A stretch of DNA of 64,000 bases, taken from the NCBI GenBank assembly GCA_963801185.1, contig CAWDDW010000003.1:1860001-1924000 (forward strand), read 5' to 3'. Made by a program: the position numbers and the translations under genes. Within the stretch, counting starts at the first letter, position 1. Each line of letters starts with the position of its first letter. Shown piece after piece: positions 27,299-36,429 of the stretch. Under the pieces are notes generated by a model. That model had not been told where the DNA came from. It ran no database searches and saw only the letters and a list, made by a program, of their open reading frames with translations. Origin of the DNA: Palsa-601 sp963801185. Its GTDB lineage: Bacteria; Actinomycetota; Acidimicrobiia; Acidimicrobiales; Bog-793.

Positions 27299-28603
27299 GC
27301 AGGGGCTCCGGCAAGGGTCCGCACTGCGATCGGCAACTCGATGACCACCTGAAGGCCCCCTCCGCTCAGAGCGCGGAGCGCGAGCGTGCCGCCGTGGGCT
27401 TCGGCGACGGCTGCGACGATCGAGAGCCCGAGCCCGCTGCTGGTGTCCGAACCGGTCCGCTCGGCGCCAAGGCGCCTGAAGGGTTGGGCCAGCTCTTCAA
27501 CATTTCCCTCGTCGACGACAGGGCCACCGTTCTCCACGATGAGGCGCACGCACGCGCCATCGGACTCGGTCCTCGTGCGGACCCAGCCCCCTTGTTCATT
27601 GTGCTTGACCGCGTTGTCGATGACGTTCTCCACCATGCGAGAGAGCAGCGTCTCGCTTCCTGTGACCATCGCGTCGAGGCAGCTCTCCTGCTCGACATGA
27701 AGATGTATCTCCGAGATTGCCCACGCGCGACGCTCGATCGCGGCGGAGACGACTCGGTCGAGCGAGAGCGTCGCTTCGTCGGAGAGGGGACCACGCTGCG
27801 CACGGGCGAGGGCGAGCAAGCTCTCGAGAAGCCGGTCGACTTCATCGAGCTCCTCACGCAGCCTGCCGGCAAGGGCGACCGTCTGTTGGGGCAAGGGCGC
27901 CGGTTTGGCCATCGCCACGTCGAGCGACGCCCGCATGGTCGCAAGCGGGGTTGCGGAGCTCGTGGGAGGCGTTGGCGACGAAGAGGCGTTGGGCCTGGAA
28001 AGATCCTTCGAGGCGTTCGAGCAGACCGTCGAAGGTGTCCCCGAGCTCCTTCAGCTCGTCGTCGGGCCCGTCCAGCCTGAGACGCTCGTGCAGGTTCTTG
28101 ACAGAGATGTCACGGGCGGCGGTTGTGATCGTCCGCACCGGTCGCAGTACACGCCCGGCCATCAGCCAGCCCAGCACGATGGCGAGGATGGCCATTATGG
28201 CTATGGCGATCGCCGAGAAGAGGATCAGCTGGTGCAGATCGGTGCCGTGCTGTTGCGTTGTGACAAGAAGGAGCTGACCTTTCACCAGCAGCACCTGCTC
28301 GTGGGTGAAGCCCAGTCGCTGCCAGAACGGGGGATGCAGTGGTGGGGTCGTGACATGCGCAATATGGCCGCCCGCCAGCTTGGTAGGAGGGAGGCCTCTC
28401 AGGATGTGTCGCCACGCGGCCGTCAGTGGGACCGTGCTCTCGGAGTTCGTCTCGTTTCCCCAGAGGACGTCGGTGATGACGAGGAGCACAGCGCCCGACG
28501 CGAGGAAGAGGCCACCGTAGACGAAGGTGAGACGGAGCCGTACGGTGCGCCGGGGCAAGCGGGCCTGCAGTGCCTTCGTGGTGAGTCGTTGACGGAGACG
28601 CAT
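27295..28603 (-). CDS. Sensor histidine kinase, frameshifted
   Basis: Two overlapping frames give one kinase of about 436 residues. It has a first membrane segment near residues 27-47 (LTFVYGGLFLASGAVLLVIT), an extracytoplasmic domain of about 80 residues and a second segment near 130-152. HAMP follows, then a HisKA H-box (ANASHELRNP), an N-box NVIDNAVKHNEQ and a G-box SGLGLSIVAAVAEAHGG. The break is at a run of four C on the coding strand (27947-27950), immediately after the H-box. Deleting one C restores LRNPLATMRASLDVAM. A homopolymer indel in the data is likely. It pairs with the adjacent regulator. Confidence 0.87.
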
Positions 28604-28659
28604 GAGTCCCTCAGATTCCCTAGTCCGAATTCGCGACGTACCCAGGATGCCTGATCGCG

Positions 28660-28716
28660 CCTAACAATGGCTTAACGGCCCCTGTTAGGTCGGTGTTATG
28701 CGCGATGTTGTACAAC
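28660..28716 (+). promoter_or_regulatory. Operator/promoter module of first CMRxHG lipoprotein
   Basis: CCTAACA (28660) and TGTTAGG (28683) are inverted arms 16 bases apart. TAAC units at 28662 and 28673 and TGTTA units at 28683 and 28694 are each spaced 11 bp. A TACAAC -10 candidate starts at 28711, 17 bp after the second TGTTA. The same layout recurs at 29499-29555. Confidence 0.7.
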
Positions 28717-28771
28717 ACACGTCAGCCACACGGCAGCCACGAGAGTCATGCACTGACCGGAAGCCAACGAC

Positions 28772-29380
28772 ATGAAGGGCAACACCATCGACGCTCACGA
28801 CCAGGGGCGAGACTCGCGATCTTGGCTGACGGTCCCGCTCGCCAGCACCCTTGTGGCCATCGCGCTCCTCGCTGCAGCATGCAGCGGCGGCTCGGCCACG
28901 CCTGGCGTCGCGAACATCGGCTCGACGACTACGACAACGGGCGCGGAAACGGCATCACAGGACACAGCCAGTCCGGCGGACTACGCGGACGACGTCTCCT
29001 ACGCCCAATGCATGCGCACCCACGGCATCCCGCGCTTCCCCGACCCCAACGCCCAAGGCGACTTCCAGTTCAGCCCTGGGACCGGTGTCAATCCCAACTC
29101 TTCCCAGTTCAGCTCGGCGAACAAGGACTGCGAGCACTTGGAGCCGAACGGAGGCCGGCAGACCCCGGCGGAGAACGAAGAGGCCCTCGCAGTGGCCTTG
29201 AAGATCGTCGCCTGCATGCGCACCCACGGCGAACCGAACTTCCCGGACCCGGTCATGAGCAATGGCGTCCTCAAGGGTTTCATACTCCGGGGAGACGGCG
29301 TCGATCCCAGGTCACCGCAGTTCCAGGCCGCCCAGAAGGCGTGCCAATCCCTCTTCGATCAGTTCGGCGCGATTCCATGA
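28772..29380 (+). CDS. CMRxHG-repeat lipoprotein 1
   Basis: A 202-residue lipoprotein. The signal ends in LLAAAC, with the lipid-anchored Cys at residue 37, followed by a Ser/Thr linker. Two modules follow, each with a CMRTHG motif, a proline-rich FPDP turn, and about 30-40 residues later a second Cys (SANKDCEHLEPNGG; FQAAQKACQSLFDQFG). Four conserved cysteines and two CMRTHG histidines suggest disulfides or metal/haem binding, but no function is established to my knowledge. A ribosome site GGAAG precedes ATG 28772. It is divergent from the two-component system and precedes the exporter genes. Confidence 0.85.
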   Translation: MKGNTIDAHDQGRDSRSWLTVPLASTLVAIALLAAACSGGSATPGVANIGSTTTTTGAETASQDTASPADYADDVSYAQCMRTHGIPRFPDPNAQGDFQFSPGTGVNPNSSQFSSANKDCEHLEPNGGRQTPAENEEALAVALKIVACMRTHGEPNFPDPVMSNGVLKGFILRGDGVDPRSPQFQAAQKACQSLFDQFGAIP

Positions 29381-29498
29381 CAACACGCGACCCTTGCCAC
29401 CCCACCCGCCGGCCGAGAGAGGCCGCGAACCTCGGCGCTCCTCGGTGCTACCAACCTGAGGTGTGCCGGCCGATGACGTCCCGGGACGCCAGATCACA

Positions 29499-29555
29499 CT
29501 TAACAACGGTCTGACGGCCTCTGTTAAGTCCCTGTTATCGCAGATGTCGTATAAA
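29499..29555 (+). promoter_or_regulatory. Operator/promoter module of second CMRxHG lipoprotein
   Basis: CTTAACA (29499) and TGTTAAG (29522) are inverted arms with a 16-base spacer. TGTTA units at 29522 and 29533 are 11 bp apart. The -10 candidate TATAAA starts at 29550, again 17 bp after the second TGTTA. Relative to the first module, the second base of one arm and its partner in the other have changed together. Confidence 0.72.
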
Positions 29556-29611
29556 GCACGTCAGCCACACGCGTCCACCGAGGTTGCCCACCTGATGAGA
29601 AGGCCAATGAC

Positions 29612-30211
29612 ATGAACGCCGACACTATCGATCCCCACCGGGCACGATCGCGACTTTGGCGGGCCGGTGTCCTCGTCAGCGCTCTCGTGGGCCTTGGCAT
29701 CCTCGCTGCCGCCTGCAGCTCCGGTTCGGCTTCGCCCGGAGTGGCGAGCCTCGGCTCGACGACCACGACAGCTGCCGTGACGGCAGCACAGGGGGGGTCG
29801 AACGCCAAGAACCATTCCGACGCAGTCGCCTACGCAGGATGCATGCGCACCCACGGAGTGCCCAACATGCCCGATCCCACCAGCAACGGATCATTCCTTG
29901 AGCAACGCGGTGTGCTCAACGGCCAACACGTCGATACCGGCTCGCCGCGGTTCACCTCGGCGAACAAGGCCTGTCAGCATCTGCTCCCGAACGGGGGCGT
30001 GCTCACCCCGGCAGAACAACAGAAGGCCCTCGCCCAAGCGCTGAAGTACGTCCAGTGCATGCGCTCCCACGGGATACCGGCCTTCCCTGACCCCGTCGCG
30101 AGGGGTGGCGGTGTGACGATGCACCCGCCCTCCGGCTTGGGCCCCGACTCACCCGAGCTGAAGACGGCCAACAATGCGTGTCAATCTCTGCTTGGAAGTG
30201 GTGGACCGTGA
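29612..30211 (+). CDS. CMRxHG-repeat lipoprotein 2
   Basis: A 199-residue paralog of the preceding lipoprotein. The lipobox ILAAAC gives a lipidated Cys at residue 35. Module 1 has CMRTHGVPNMPDP and SANKACQHLLPNGG. Module 2 has CMRSHGIPAFPDP and LKTANNACQSLLGSGG. Its TGA overlaps the GTG of the adaptor gene (GTGA), so it is translationally coupled to the exporter and probably works with it at the outer face of the membrane. It has its own copy of the 11-bp-phased promoter module. Confidence 0.86.
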   Translation: MNADTIDPHRARSRLWRAGVLVSALVGLGILAAACSSGSASPGVASLGSTTTTAAVTAAQGGSNAKNHSDAVAYAGCMRTHGVPNMPDPTSNGSFLEQRGVLNGQHVDTGSPRFTSANKACQHLLPNGGVLTPAEQQKALAQALKYVQCMRSHGIPAFPDPVARGGGVTMHPPSGLGPDSPELKTANNACQSLLGSGGP

Positions 30212-32127
30212 CCGGACCCTCGCCGGCGTTGCTCGGCGGCCGGTCGCGCCTCCGGCGTTGGCTGGCACCAGTCCGACGACGCGTCATCCTTGGCGTGGTG
30301 GTGCTCCTCGTCGTCGGCGGCACGGTGATCGGCATCACCGATCCGTTTTCCGGTGCTGGCCAGTCAGGCGCCGGAGTGACGGACAACGGCTACCCGACAT
30401 CGATAGCCACGGTCACGGAGCGGTCCCTTTCCTCACAGACTCAGGTGGACGCCACCCTGGGCTACGCCGGCAGCTACTCCGTCTCGATCCCGAACGGAGC
30501 GGCGGCTTCGGAGATAACCCAGGCAAGCGAGACAGCACAGGCGGCCGAGCAGACGGTGAGCACGGACCAGGCGGCGCTGTCGCAGGCAAACGCGCAGCTC
30601 ACCTCAGACGAGCGGCTCGGCTGCCCGGCGGCCTCCTCGGCAACAGTGACCGAGCCGGTGAACGGGAGCGGCTCGGGCAGCGGCCAAGGGACCGGCTCGG
30701 GCAGCGGCAGCGGGTCGACGCCGAGCACCCCCTCCGGCAACACGGGAACCTCCGGCAACACGGGAACCTCGGGCACGTCCGGCAAGTCGGGAGGTGCGGC
30801 TGCTTCGGACTCCACACGAGGTGACGGCAAACCGAAGTCACCTTCGGGTCCGCCAGTGGCGACCACGGGTTCCGTTGACTCAACGACGAACTCGTCGACG
30901 ACGCTCACCGGCACGGTCGACCCCGGCGGAGCCGTCACGACCTACTACTTCAAGTGGGGAGCGACGTCACCGTTCGGCAACGAGACTCCGGTTCGGAACC
31001 TCGGCGCCGGCCACTCGACGGTCTCGGTGAGCGTGACGCTCACCGGGCTCAAGGCCTACACGACCTACGGCTATGCACTTGTCGCGAAGAACGCGCTCGG
31101 CAGCTCTGTGGGCGTCATGCAAACCTTCCAGACCGCCGAGTCGTCCTGTGTCGCCGAGGGAGTGGTCATCGCGACGGATACGACGGCGCTCGACGCGGCC
31201 GAGGCGGCCGCGACCGCGGCTCAGCAGGCACTCTCCGACGACGAGTCGCAGGCGACAAATCCGGGGACGACCTTCACTGCCCTTCCGACGGCGGGCGCGG
31301 TCATCAGCCGCGGCCAGAGTGTCTACTCCCTCGATGAGCGCCCCGTCCCGCTCTTCTACGGCACGGTCACGCTCTATCGCGCCCTCTACCTCGGCGCCGA
31401 CGGTCCCGACGTCACCGAGGTGCAACAGAACCTCATCGCCCTCGGGTTCGGCAGCGGGATCTCGGCGAGCGGGAACTTCTCCGCGGTAACCGAGCAGGCG
31501 GTGAAGGCGTGGCAGGCTTCGATCGGCGTGCCGCAGACCGGGATCGTGGGACTCGGCGACGTCGTCGTAGCGCCCGGCTCGATAGAGGTCGACAACGTGT
31601 CTGCGAGCTCCGGCGAGGCCGCGACACCGGGTGCCGCCGTGCTGTCGGCGACCTCGAGGACTCCCGAGGTAAAGATCAATCTCGACGCTGCACAACAATC
31701 CGAGGTCAAAGTGGGTGACCCGGTCACGATCACCCTGCCGAACAATTCCACGACCCCAGGGGTCGTATCATCTGTGGGCACTGTCGCGACGTCTTCGGGC
31801 GGTGCTGCCGGGAGCAGCGGCGGCGGCTCGTCCCCGACGATCACCGTCGAGGTCACCCCGACCGATCTGAACGCGACCGGTGGCCTCGACCAAGCCCCGG
31901 TGGAGGTGTCGATCACGACCGCCAGTGTGCAGAGCGCGCTCGTAGTGCCGGTCGACGCGCTCCTCGCGCTCGCGAGCGGAGGCTACGCGCTCGAAGAGAT
32001 TGGGAATCGGGGGGTGCACCACCTCGTCCCGGTCACCCTCGGGCTCTTCGACGATGCCGCCGGCCTCGTCCAGGTGACGGGCACCGGTGTGGCGGCCGGT
32101 CAGCGGGTCGTGGTGCCGAACGCATGA
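30208..32127 (+). CDS. HlyD/MacA-like adaptor with FN3-like insertion and PG-binding domain
   Basis: A 639-residue membrane-anchored adaptor. GTG 30208 overlaps the previous stop and is preferred over the upstream in-frame start. It has one N-terminal membrane segment (ILGVVVLLVVGGTVIGI) and a first coiled-coil helix (TAQAAEQTVSTDQAALSQAN). A low-complexity Ser/Gly/Thr linker with an 18-base tandem repeat at 30733-30768 follows. Next come an FN3-like domain (TLTGTVDPGGAVTTYYFKWG ... YTTYGYALVAKNALG), the returning helix (ALDAAEAAATAAQQALSDDE), a peptidoglycan-binding domain (LGADGPDVTEVQQNLIALGF) and beta-barrel segments of the adaptor fold. It links the exporter below to the cell wall. Confidence 0.85.
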   Translation: MTGPSPALLGGRSRLRRWLAPVRRRVILGVVVLLVVGGTVIGITDPFSGAGQSGAGVTDNGYPTSIATVTERSLSSQTQVDATLGYAGSYSVSIPNGAAASEITQASETAQAAEQTVSTDQAALSQANAQLTSDERLGCPAASSATVTEPVNGSGSGSGQGTGSGSGSGSTPSTPSGNTGTSGNTGTSGTSGKSGGAAASDSTRGDGKPKSPSGPPVATTGSVDSTTNSSTTLTGTVDPGGAVTTYYFKWGATSPFGNETPVRNLGAGHSTVSVSVTLTGLKAYTTYGYALVAKNALGSSVGVMQTFQTAESSCVAEGVVIATDTTALDAAEAAATAAQQALSDDESQATNPGTTFTALPTAGAVISRGQSVYSLDERPVPLFYGTVTLYRALYLGADGPDVTEVQQNLIALGFGSGISASGNFSAVTEQAVKAWQASIGVPQTGIVGLGDVVVAPGSIEVDNVSASSGEAATPGAAVLSATSRTPEVKINLDAAQQSEVKVGDPVTITLPNNSTTPGVVSSVGTVATSSGGAAGSSGGGSSPTITVEVTPTDLNATGGLDQAPVEVSITTASVQSALVVPVDALLALASGGYALEEIGNRGVHHLVPVTLGLFDDAAGLVQVTGTGVAAGQRVVVPNA

Positions 32128-32960
32128 GCACCGAGGACACCCTTGTCATCGAACCCATAACTGGCCGGATCGAAGTGGTGCCCCATCACCATGACGATGC
32201 CCGCCCGGTCCTCGAGGTTGAGGCGGTGACGAAGATCTATGCAAGTGAGCCACCGGTGGAGGCGCTGCGCGACGTGAGTTTCTCCGTACGGGAGGGTGAG
32301 CTCGTCGCCATCGCCGGGCCTTCAGGGTCGGGTAAGACGACACTGCTTCATCTGATGGGAACACTCGATCGCCCGACCTCGGGGACGGTGCGCATCACCG
32401 GCCTCGACGTCGCCGAGATGTCCGATCGTGAGCTGTCGGCCCTGCGGGCCACCCGGATCGGCTTTGTCTTCCAACAGTTCTTCTTGGCAGAGCACGAGAG
32501 CGCCCTCGACAACGTCGCGGACGGACTGCTGTACACCGGCATCGCGCTTGCCGACCGTCGTGAGCAGGCAGCCGAGGTGCTTCGAGAAGTCGGGCTCATA
32601 CAGCGCGCGCCGGCTCGTCCGACACAGCTGTCGGGAGGCGAGCGCCAACGGGTCGCGATCGCACGGGCGCTCGTCGGCCATCCAGCGATCGTGCTGGCGG
32701 ACGAGCCGACGGGGAATCTCGACAGCGTGACCAGCCAATCGATCCTCGACCTCTTGGAAGGGCTCCACGAGAGGGGAGCCACGATCCTCGTGATCACCCA
32801 TGAGCGGGGAATCGCCGCGCGCCTGCCCCGCCAGATCGAGATGCTCGACGGGCGCATTGTCGCCGACACGGTGCGAGGTGCCCGGGCGCGGGACGCAACG
32901 CATGAGGGTGCCACCGCGGCGCCATCGTCCCCCGGGGAAGGCCAGGATCCATGGCGGTGA
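32124..32960 (+). CDS. MacB/LolD-type ABC ATPase
   Basis: A 278-residue ATPase that starts in an ATGA overlap with the adaptor. It has Walker A GPSGSGKTT, Q-loop FVFQQFFLAEHESALDN, signature LSGGERQRVAIARALVG, Walker B IVLADEPTGNLDS and H-loop VITHERGIA. These are the usual features of the MacB/LolD family, in which ATP hydrolysis drives mechanotransmission rather than classic transport. Its end overlaps the permease start by 10 bases. Confidence 0.92.
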   Translation: MSTEDTLVIEPITGRIEVVPHHHDDARPVLEVEAVTKIYASEPPVEALRDVSFSVREGELVAIAGPSGSGKTTLLHLMGTLDRPTSGTVRITGLDVAEMSDRELSALRATRIGFVFQQFFLAEHESALDNVADGLLYTGIALADRREQAAEVLREVGLIQRAPARPTQLSGGERQRVAIARALVGHPAIVLADEPTGNLDSVTSQSILDLLEGLHERGATILVITHERGIAARLPRQIEMLDGRIVADTVRGARARDATHEGATAAPSSPGEGQDPWR

Positions 32961-34156
32961 CCACTCGTGTCGCACCCGGGAAGCTCCGGCCCTCGGACCT
33001 CTCGAGGGTTGCTCTTGTCGGGTTGCGCACCCGGAAACTGCGCGCCTCTCTGTCGGCGCTCGGCATAGCCATCGGCGTCGCCGCCATCGTGGCGGTGCTC
33101 GGTCTCTCGTCTTCCTCCGAGGCGGGTCTGCTCGCCGAGATCAACCATCTGGGCACGAACCTGCTCACCGTCACGAACGGCCAGAACCTGTTCGGCGGGA
33201 CCGCCGAGCTCCCGAAGGCCGCACCGGGGATGATCGGGCGCATCGGCCCGGTCACTGCGGTGCAGTACACCGGGGCGACGAATGCGGATGTCTTCCGCAG
33301 CCCTCTCATCCCGAGCATCGATACCAACGCGCTAAGCGTCGATGCCGCAAGTCTTGGGCTGCTCTCGGACATCGGGACCACGGTCTCGAAGGGCGACTAC
33401 CTCAACGCAGCGACCGCTACAGAGCCCGTCGCCGTCCTCGGGGCGGCGGCTGCCCAGCGCCTCGGGATCGACCGCGTCTATACCGGCGAGCGGATCTGGC
33501 TCGGTGGCATGTGGTTCTACGTCGCCGGCATCTTGAAGCCTGCGATCCTGACTCCCGAGATCGACAGCTCCGTGCTCGTCGGGTTCAAGGCCGCTGAGAC
33601 CTATCTCGCCTTCGACGGCCATCCGTCCGAGATCTACGTCCGGGCCGTCACGAGCCAGGTCGCCGCTGTCGACTCGGTGCTCGCCGCGACGGCCAACCCC
33701 GAGTCCCCGAGCGAGGTGGACGTCAGCCAGCCTTCGGCCGCCCTCGTCGCGCAGGCGGACGCTCAGGCCGCGCTGAACGGCCTGTTTCTCGGGCTCGGGG
33801 CGGTGGCGCTCCTCGTCGGAGCGGTGGGGGTCGCGAACATCATGGTCATTTCGGTCCTCGAGCGAAGAAGCGAGATCGGCCTGCGTCGTGCGCTTGGCGC
33901 GACGAGAGGGCACATCCGCACCCAGTTCCTCGCCGAAGCGATCCTTCTCGCGCTCTTCGGAGGGGTGGTGGGCATCGCGCTCGGTGTCATCTCGACGGCG
34001 ATCTACGCTTCGAGCAAAGGCTGGGCGGTCGTCATCCCGCCGCTCGCCTGGGGAGGGGGACTCGGTGCGGCGGTCGTCATCGGGGCGGTCGCAGGGCTCT
34101 GGCCTGCGCTGCGCGCCGCGCGGATGTCACCGACCGAGGCGCTGTGGAGTGTGTGA
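32951..34156 (+). CDS. MacB-type ABC permease (FtsX family)
   Basis: A 401-residue permease with one N-terminal membrane segment (RASLSALGIAIGVAAIVAVL), a large extracytoplasmic MacB-PCD domain (about 60-270), and three C-terminal segments. The latter begin with FLGLGAVALLVGAVGVANIM, followed by the FtsX signature ERRSEIGLRRALGATRGHIR. Together with the ATPase and adaptor it forms a tripartite-like exporter, here with peptidoglycan and lipoproteins instead of an outer-membrane channel. Candidate cargo: peptide, lipid or antibiotic. Confidence 0.92.
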   Translation: MAVTTRVAPGKLRPSDLSRVALVGLRTRKLRASLSALGIAIGVAAIVAVLGLSSSSEAGLLAEINHLGTNLLTVTNGQNLFGGTAELPKAAPGMIGRIGPVTAVQYTGATNADVFRSPLIPSIDTNALSVDAASLGLLSDIGTTVSKGDYLNAATATEPVAVLGAAAAQRLGIDRVYTGERIWLGGMWFYVAGILKPAILTPEIDSSVLVGFKAAETYLAFDGHPSEIYVRAVTSQVAAVDSVLAATANPESPSEVDVSQPSAALVAQADAQAALNGLFLGLGAVALLVGAVGVANIMVISVLERRSEIGLRRALGATRGHIRTQFLAEAILLALFGGVVGIALGVISTAIYASSKGWAVVIPPLAWGGGLGAAVVIGAVAGLWPALRAARMSPTEALWSV

Positions 34157-34220
34157 GGTGGGAAGCCCCGTCGGCGGGCCAGACGCGGACGGGACATGAA
34201 CAGCCTGGCGAAGCGGTCGA

Positions 34221-36429
34221 TTGGCTGAGCCACACGGGTACCGGACACAGTTGAACACAGAGACCATCCGCAATCTCGCGCGGCGGCTTTCACCGCTCGC
34301 CCTGGTCACAGGCACCTGTGTCGTGTCGCTCGTGCTCGTTCGCACGCAGCTCGCGCAGGTGCCCTACTTGAACGACGAGGCGATGCACGAAGAGATGGTC
34401 CGCTTCGCGCTGGCGAAGATCCAAAGCGGCCACTTCCCGCCCGACTCGTGGTTCCCGTTCTTGAACCTCGGCTCGCCCCAGTACCTCCACTACCAGAGCC
34501 TAGGAGCGATGCTCACCGCCCTCCTGGGCTGGGCGATCGGCGTCGGGCGCGCCTTCAGGCTCACCACCTGGCTGCTCGTCGGCGGCTGGCCGGTTTGCGT
34601 CTACGCCGCTGCCCGTATCCTCCGCATGAGCCCGGGTGCGGCGGCTGCAGCGGCCGCGCTCTCGCCCTTCGTCTCGAGCGTCACAGGCGTCGGTTACGAG
34701 CAGATCAGCTATCTGTGGAGCGGCTACGGCTTGTGGAGCCAGCTCTGGGCGATGTGGACGTTGCCGTTGGCCTGGGCGCTCTCTTGGCGAGCCGTCGACG
34801 AGCGGCGCTTTGTCGTCCCGGCAGCGGTTCTCGTCGCAGCCACGGCGGCCTTCCACTTCCAGACCGGCTATCTCGCCTTTGCCGGGGTGGCGGTCTTCGT
34901 GCTCGTCCGGCCCTCGGAGCTCCTCGACAAGGGCGGGACGAGCCCTGCTCGTCGCCGGCGGGGCGGTAGCGCTCTCGGCCTGGGTGATCGTGCCCTTAGT
35001 CGCCGAGGGGCGCTGGGCTGCCGTCAACCAGTTCCTCGAGGCCGGACCGGACGCCAACTCCTATGGCGCGAGACAGGTCCTCACCTGGCTCTTCGAGGGT
35101 GACGTCTTCGACTGGCACCATCTCGTCTTGATCACGTCGCTTTTCTTTGTAGGGCTCGCGCTTTGCCTCTATGCCTGGCGCAGGCCTGATGGACCGGGAC
35201 CGGTGGCTCAAGGGCCGGCACGGGCGCTCGTCCTCGTCTTCTTGTGCAGCCTGGTGCTCTTTTTCGGCCGTCCCACGCTCGGGTCGCTGCTCGATCTGTT
35301 GCCTGGGGCAAAGGACCTGTTCCTCCGCCGGTTCATCGTCGGCGTGCAGCTGGCCGGCCTGCTCCTCGCCGGGATAGCCGCTGCCAAGCTGGCCACTTGG
35401 GTGATCGCAGGCACGACACGGGTCCTCCGGGCCCTGCGTGCTCCCGGGAGGCTCGGGGCCGTGGCCGGCGGCATCGCCGTCGGGTGTGCCGGCTTTGTCG
35501 TGATCGTGCCGGCCTGGTCGTTCGTCGTCACCCAGTCCAACCGTGACGCCTCGTTCGTGAGGGAGCAGTCAGCGGCCGGCAAGGCCGCCGCAAAGCTCGA
35601 TGTGCTGATCGCGACGATCGAGAACGACGGCGGCGGACGGACCTTCGCGGGGCACCCGTCTGACTGGGGCGCCTACTTCACCGTCGGGGAGGTGCCGGTC
35701 TACGAGTACCTCGCGTCGCGGGACGTCGACGAGGTCGGTTTCACGCTGCGGACGGCGTCTCTCATGAGCGACCCGGAGGGGAAGTTCGACGAGTACGACC
35801 CCGCCGACTACGCCGCTTTCGGGATTCGCTGGCTGATCCTGCCCTCTCGCATGCGGGCTCCGGTGCCGGCAGATCGGGTGGAGCGCCGGGGTGGCTACGC
35901 GCTGTGGGAGATCCCGGCCAACGGCTATGTCGGCGTCGTCGACACGCGCGGCAGCGTGGCGGCGAACTCAGGCGATCTCGGCTCGTTCTCGCAGACTTTC
36001 CTCGCAAGCCTTCCTGCGACCGACCCGGTCTACCCGACGGTCGCCTACGGCACGGCGCGCCCTGCGCCCGGCACGCTCCCCGCCGGAGCGCACCCAACCG
36101 GGCCCCCGGGCCGGGTGCTCTCCGAGCGAGCCGATCTTGACGACGGCACCGTCGTGGCGAAGGTGTCGGTCTCCCGTACAGCCGTCGTGTTGCTGTCTGC
36201 TTCCTACGACCCGGGCTGGCAGGTAGTAGTCGACGGTCACGCCATGGCCACCGAGATGGTGGCGCCTGCGCTCGTAGGGGTGCGCGTCGGTCCTGGTGTG
36301 CACACGGTGCGCTTTGTCTACAGGGGCTTTCCGGACTACCCCGAGCTTCTGCTCATCGGCGCTGGCGGGCTACTCGCTCTCGTCGTCGTCGAGCGGCGCC
36401 AGAAGGCGAGGAGCTCACCGCGGCGGTGA
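34221..36429 (+). CDS. Large polytopic membrane protein (GT-C/YfhO-like), frameshifted
   Basis: Two frames give one protein of about 735 residues. It has roughly ten membrane segments (for example LVTGTCVVSLVLV, LLVAGGAVALSAWVIVPLVA, LVLITSLFFVGLALCLYAW) and a loop early after the first segment with an acidic NDEAMHEEM, as in GT-C glycosyltransferases. A soluble C-terminal region follows with ASYDPGWQVVVDGHA, like YfhO-type proteins, and a last membrane helix. The break is at a GGG run near 34935; deleting one G gives LLDKAGRALLVAG. TTG 34221 is a weak start; TTG 34251 is possible. It may transfer sugars from a lipid carrier to the cell envelope. Confidence 0.72.
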
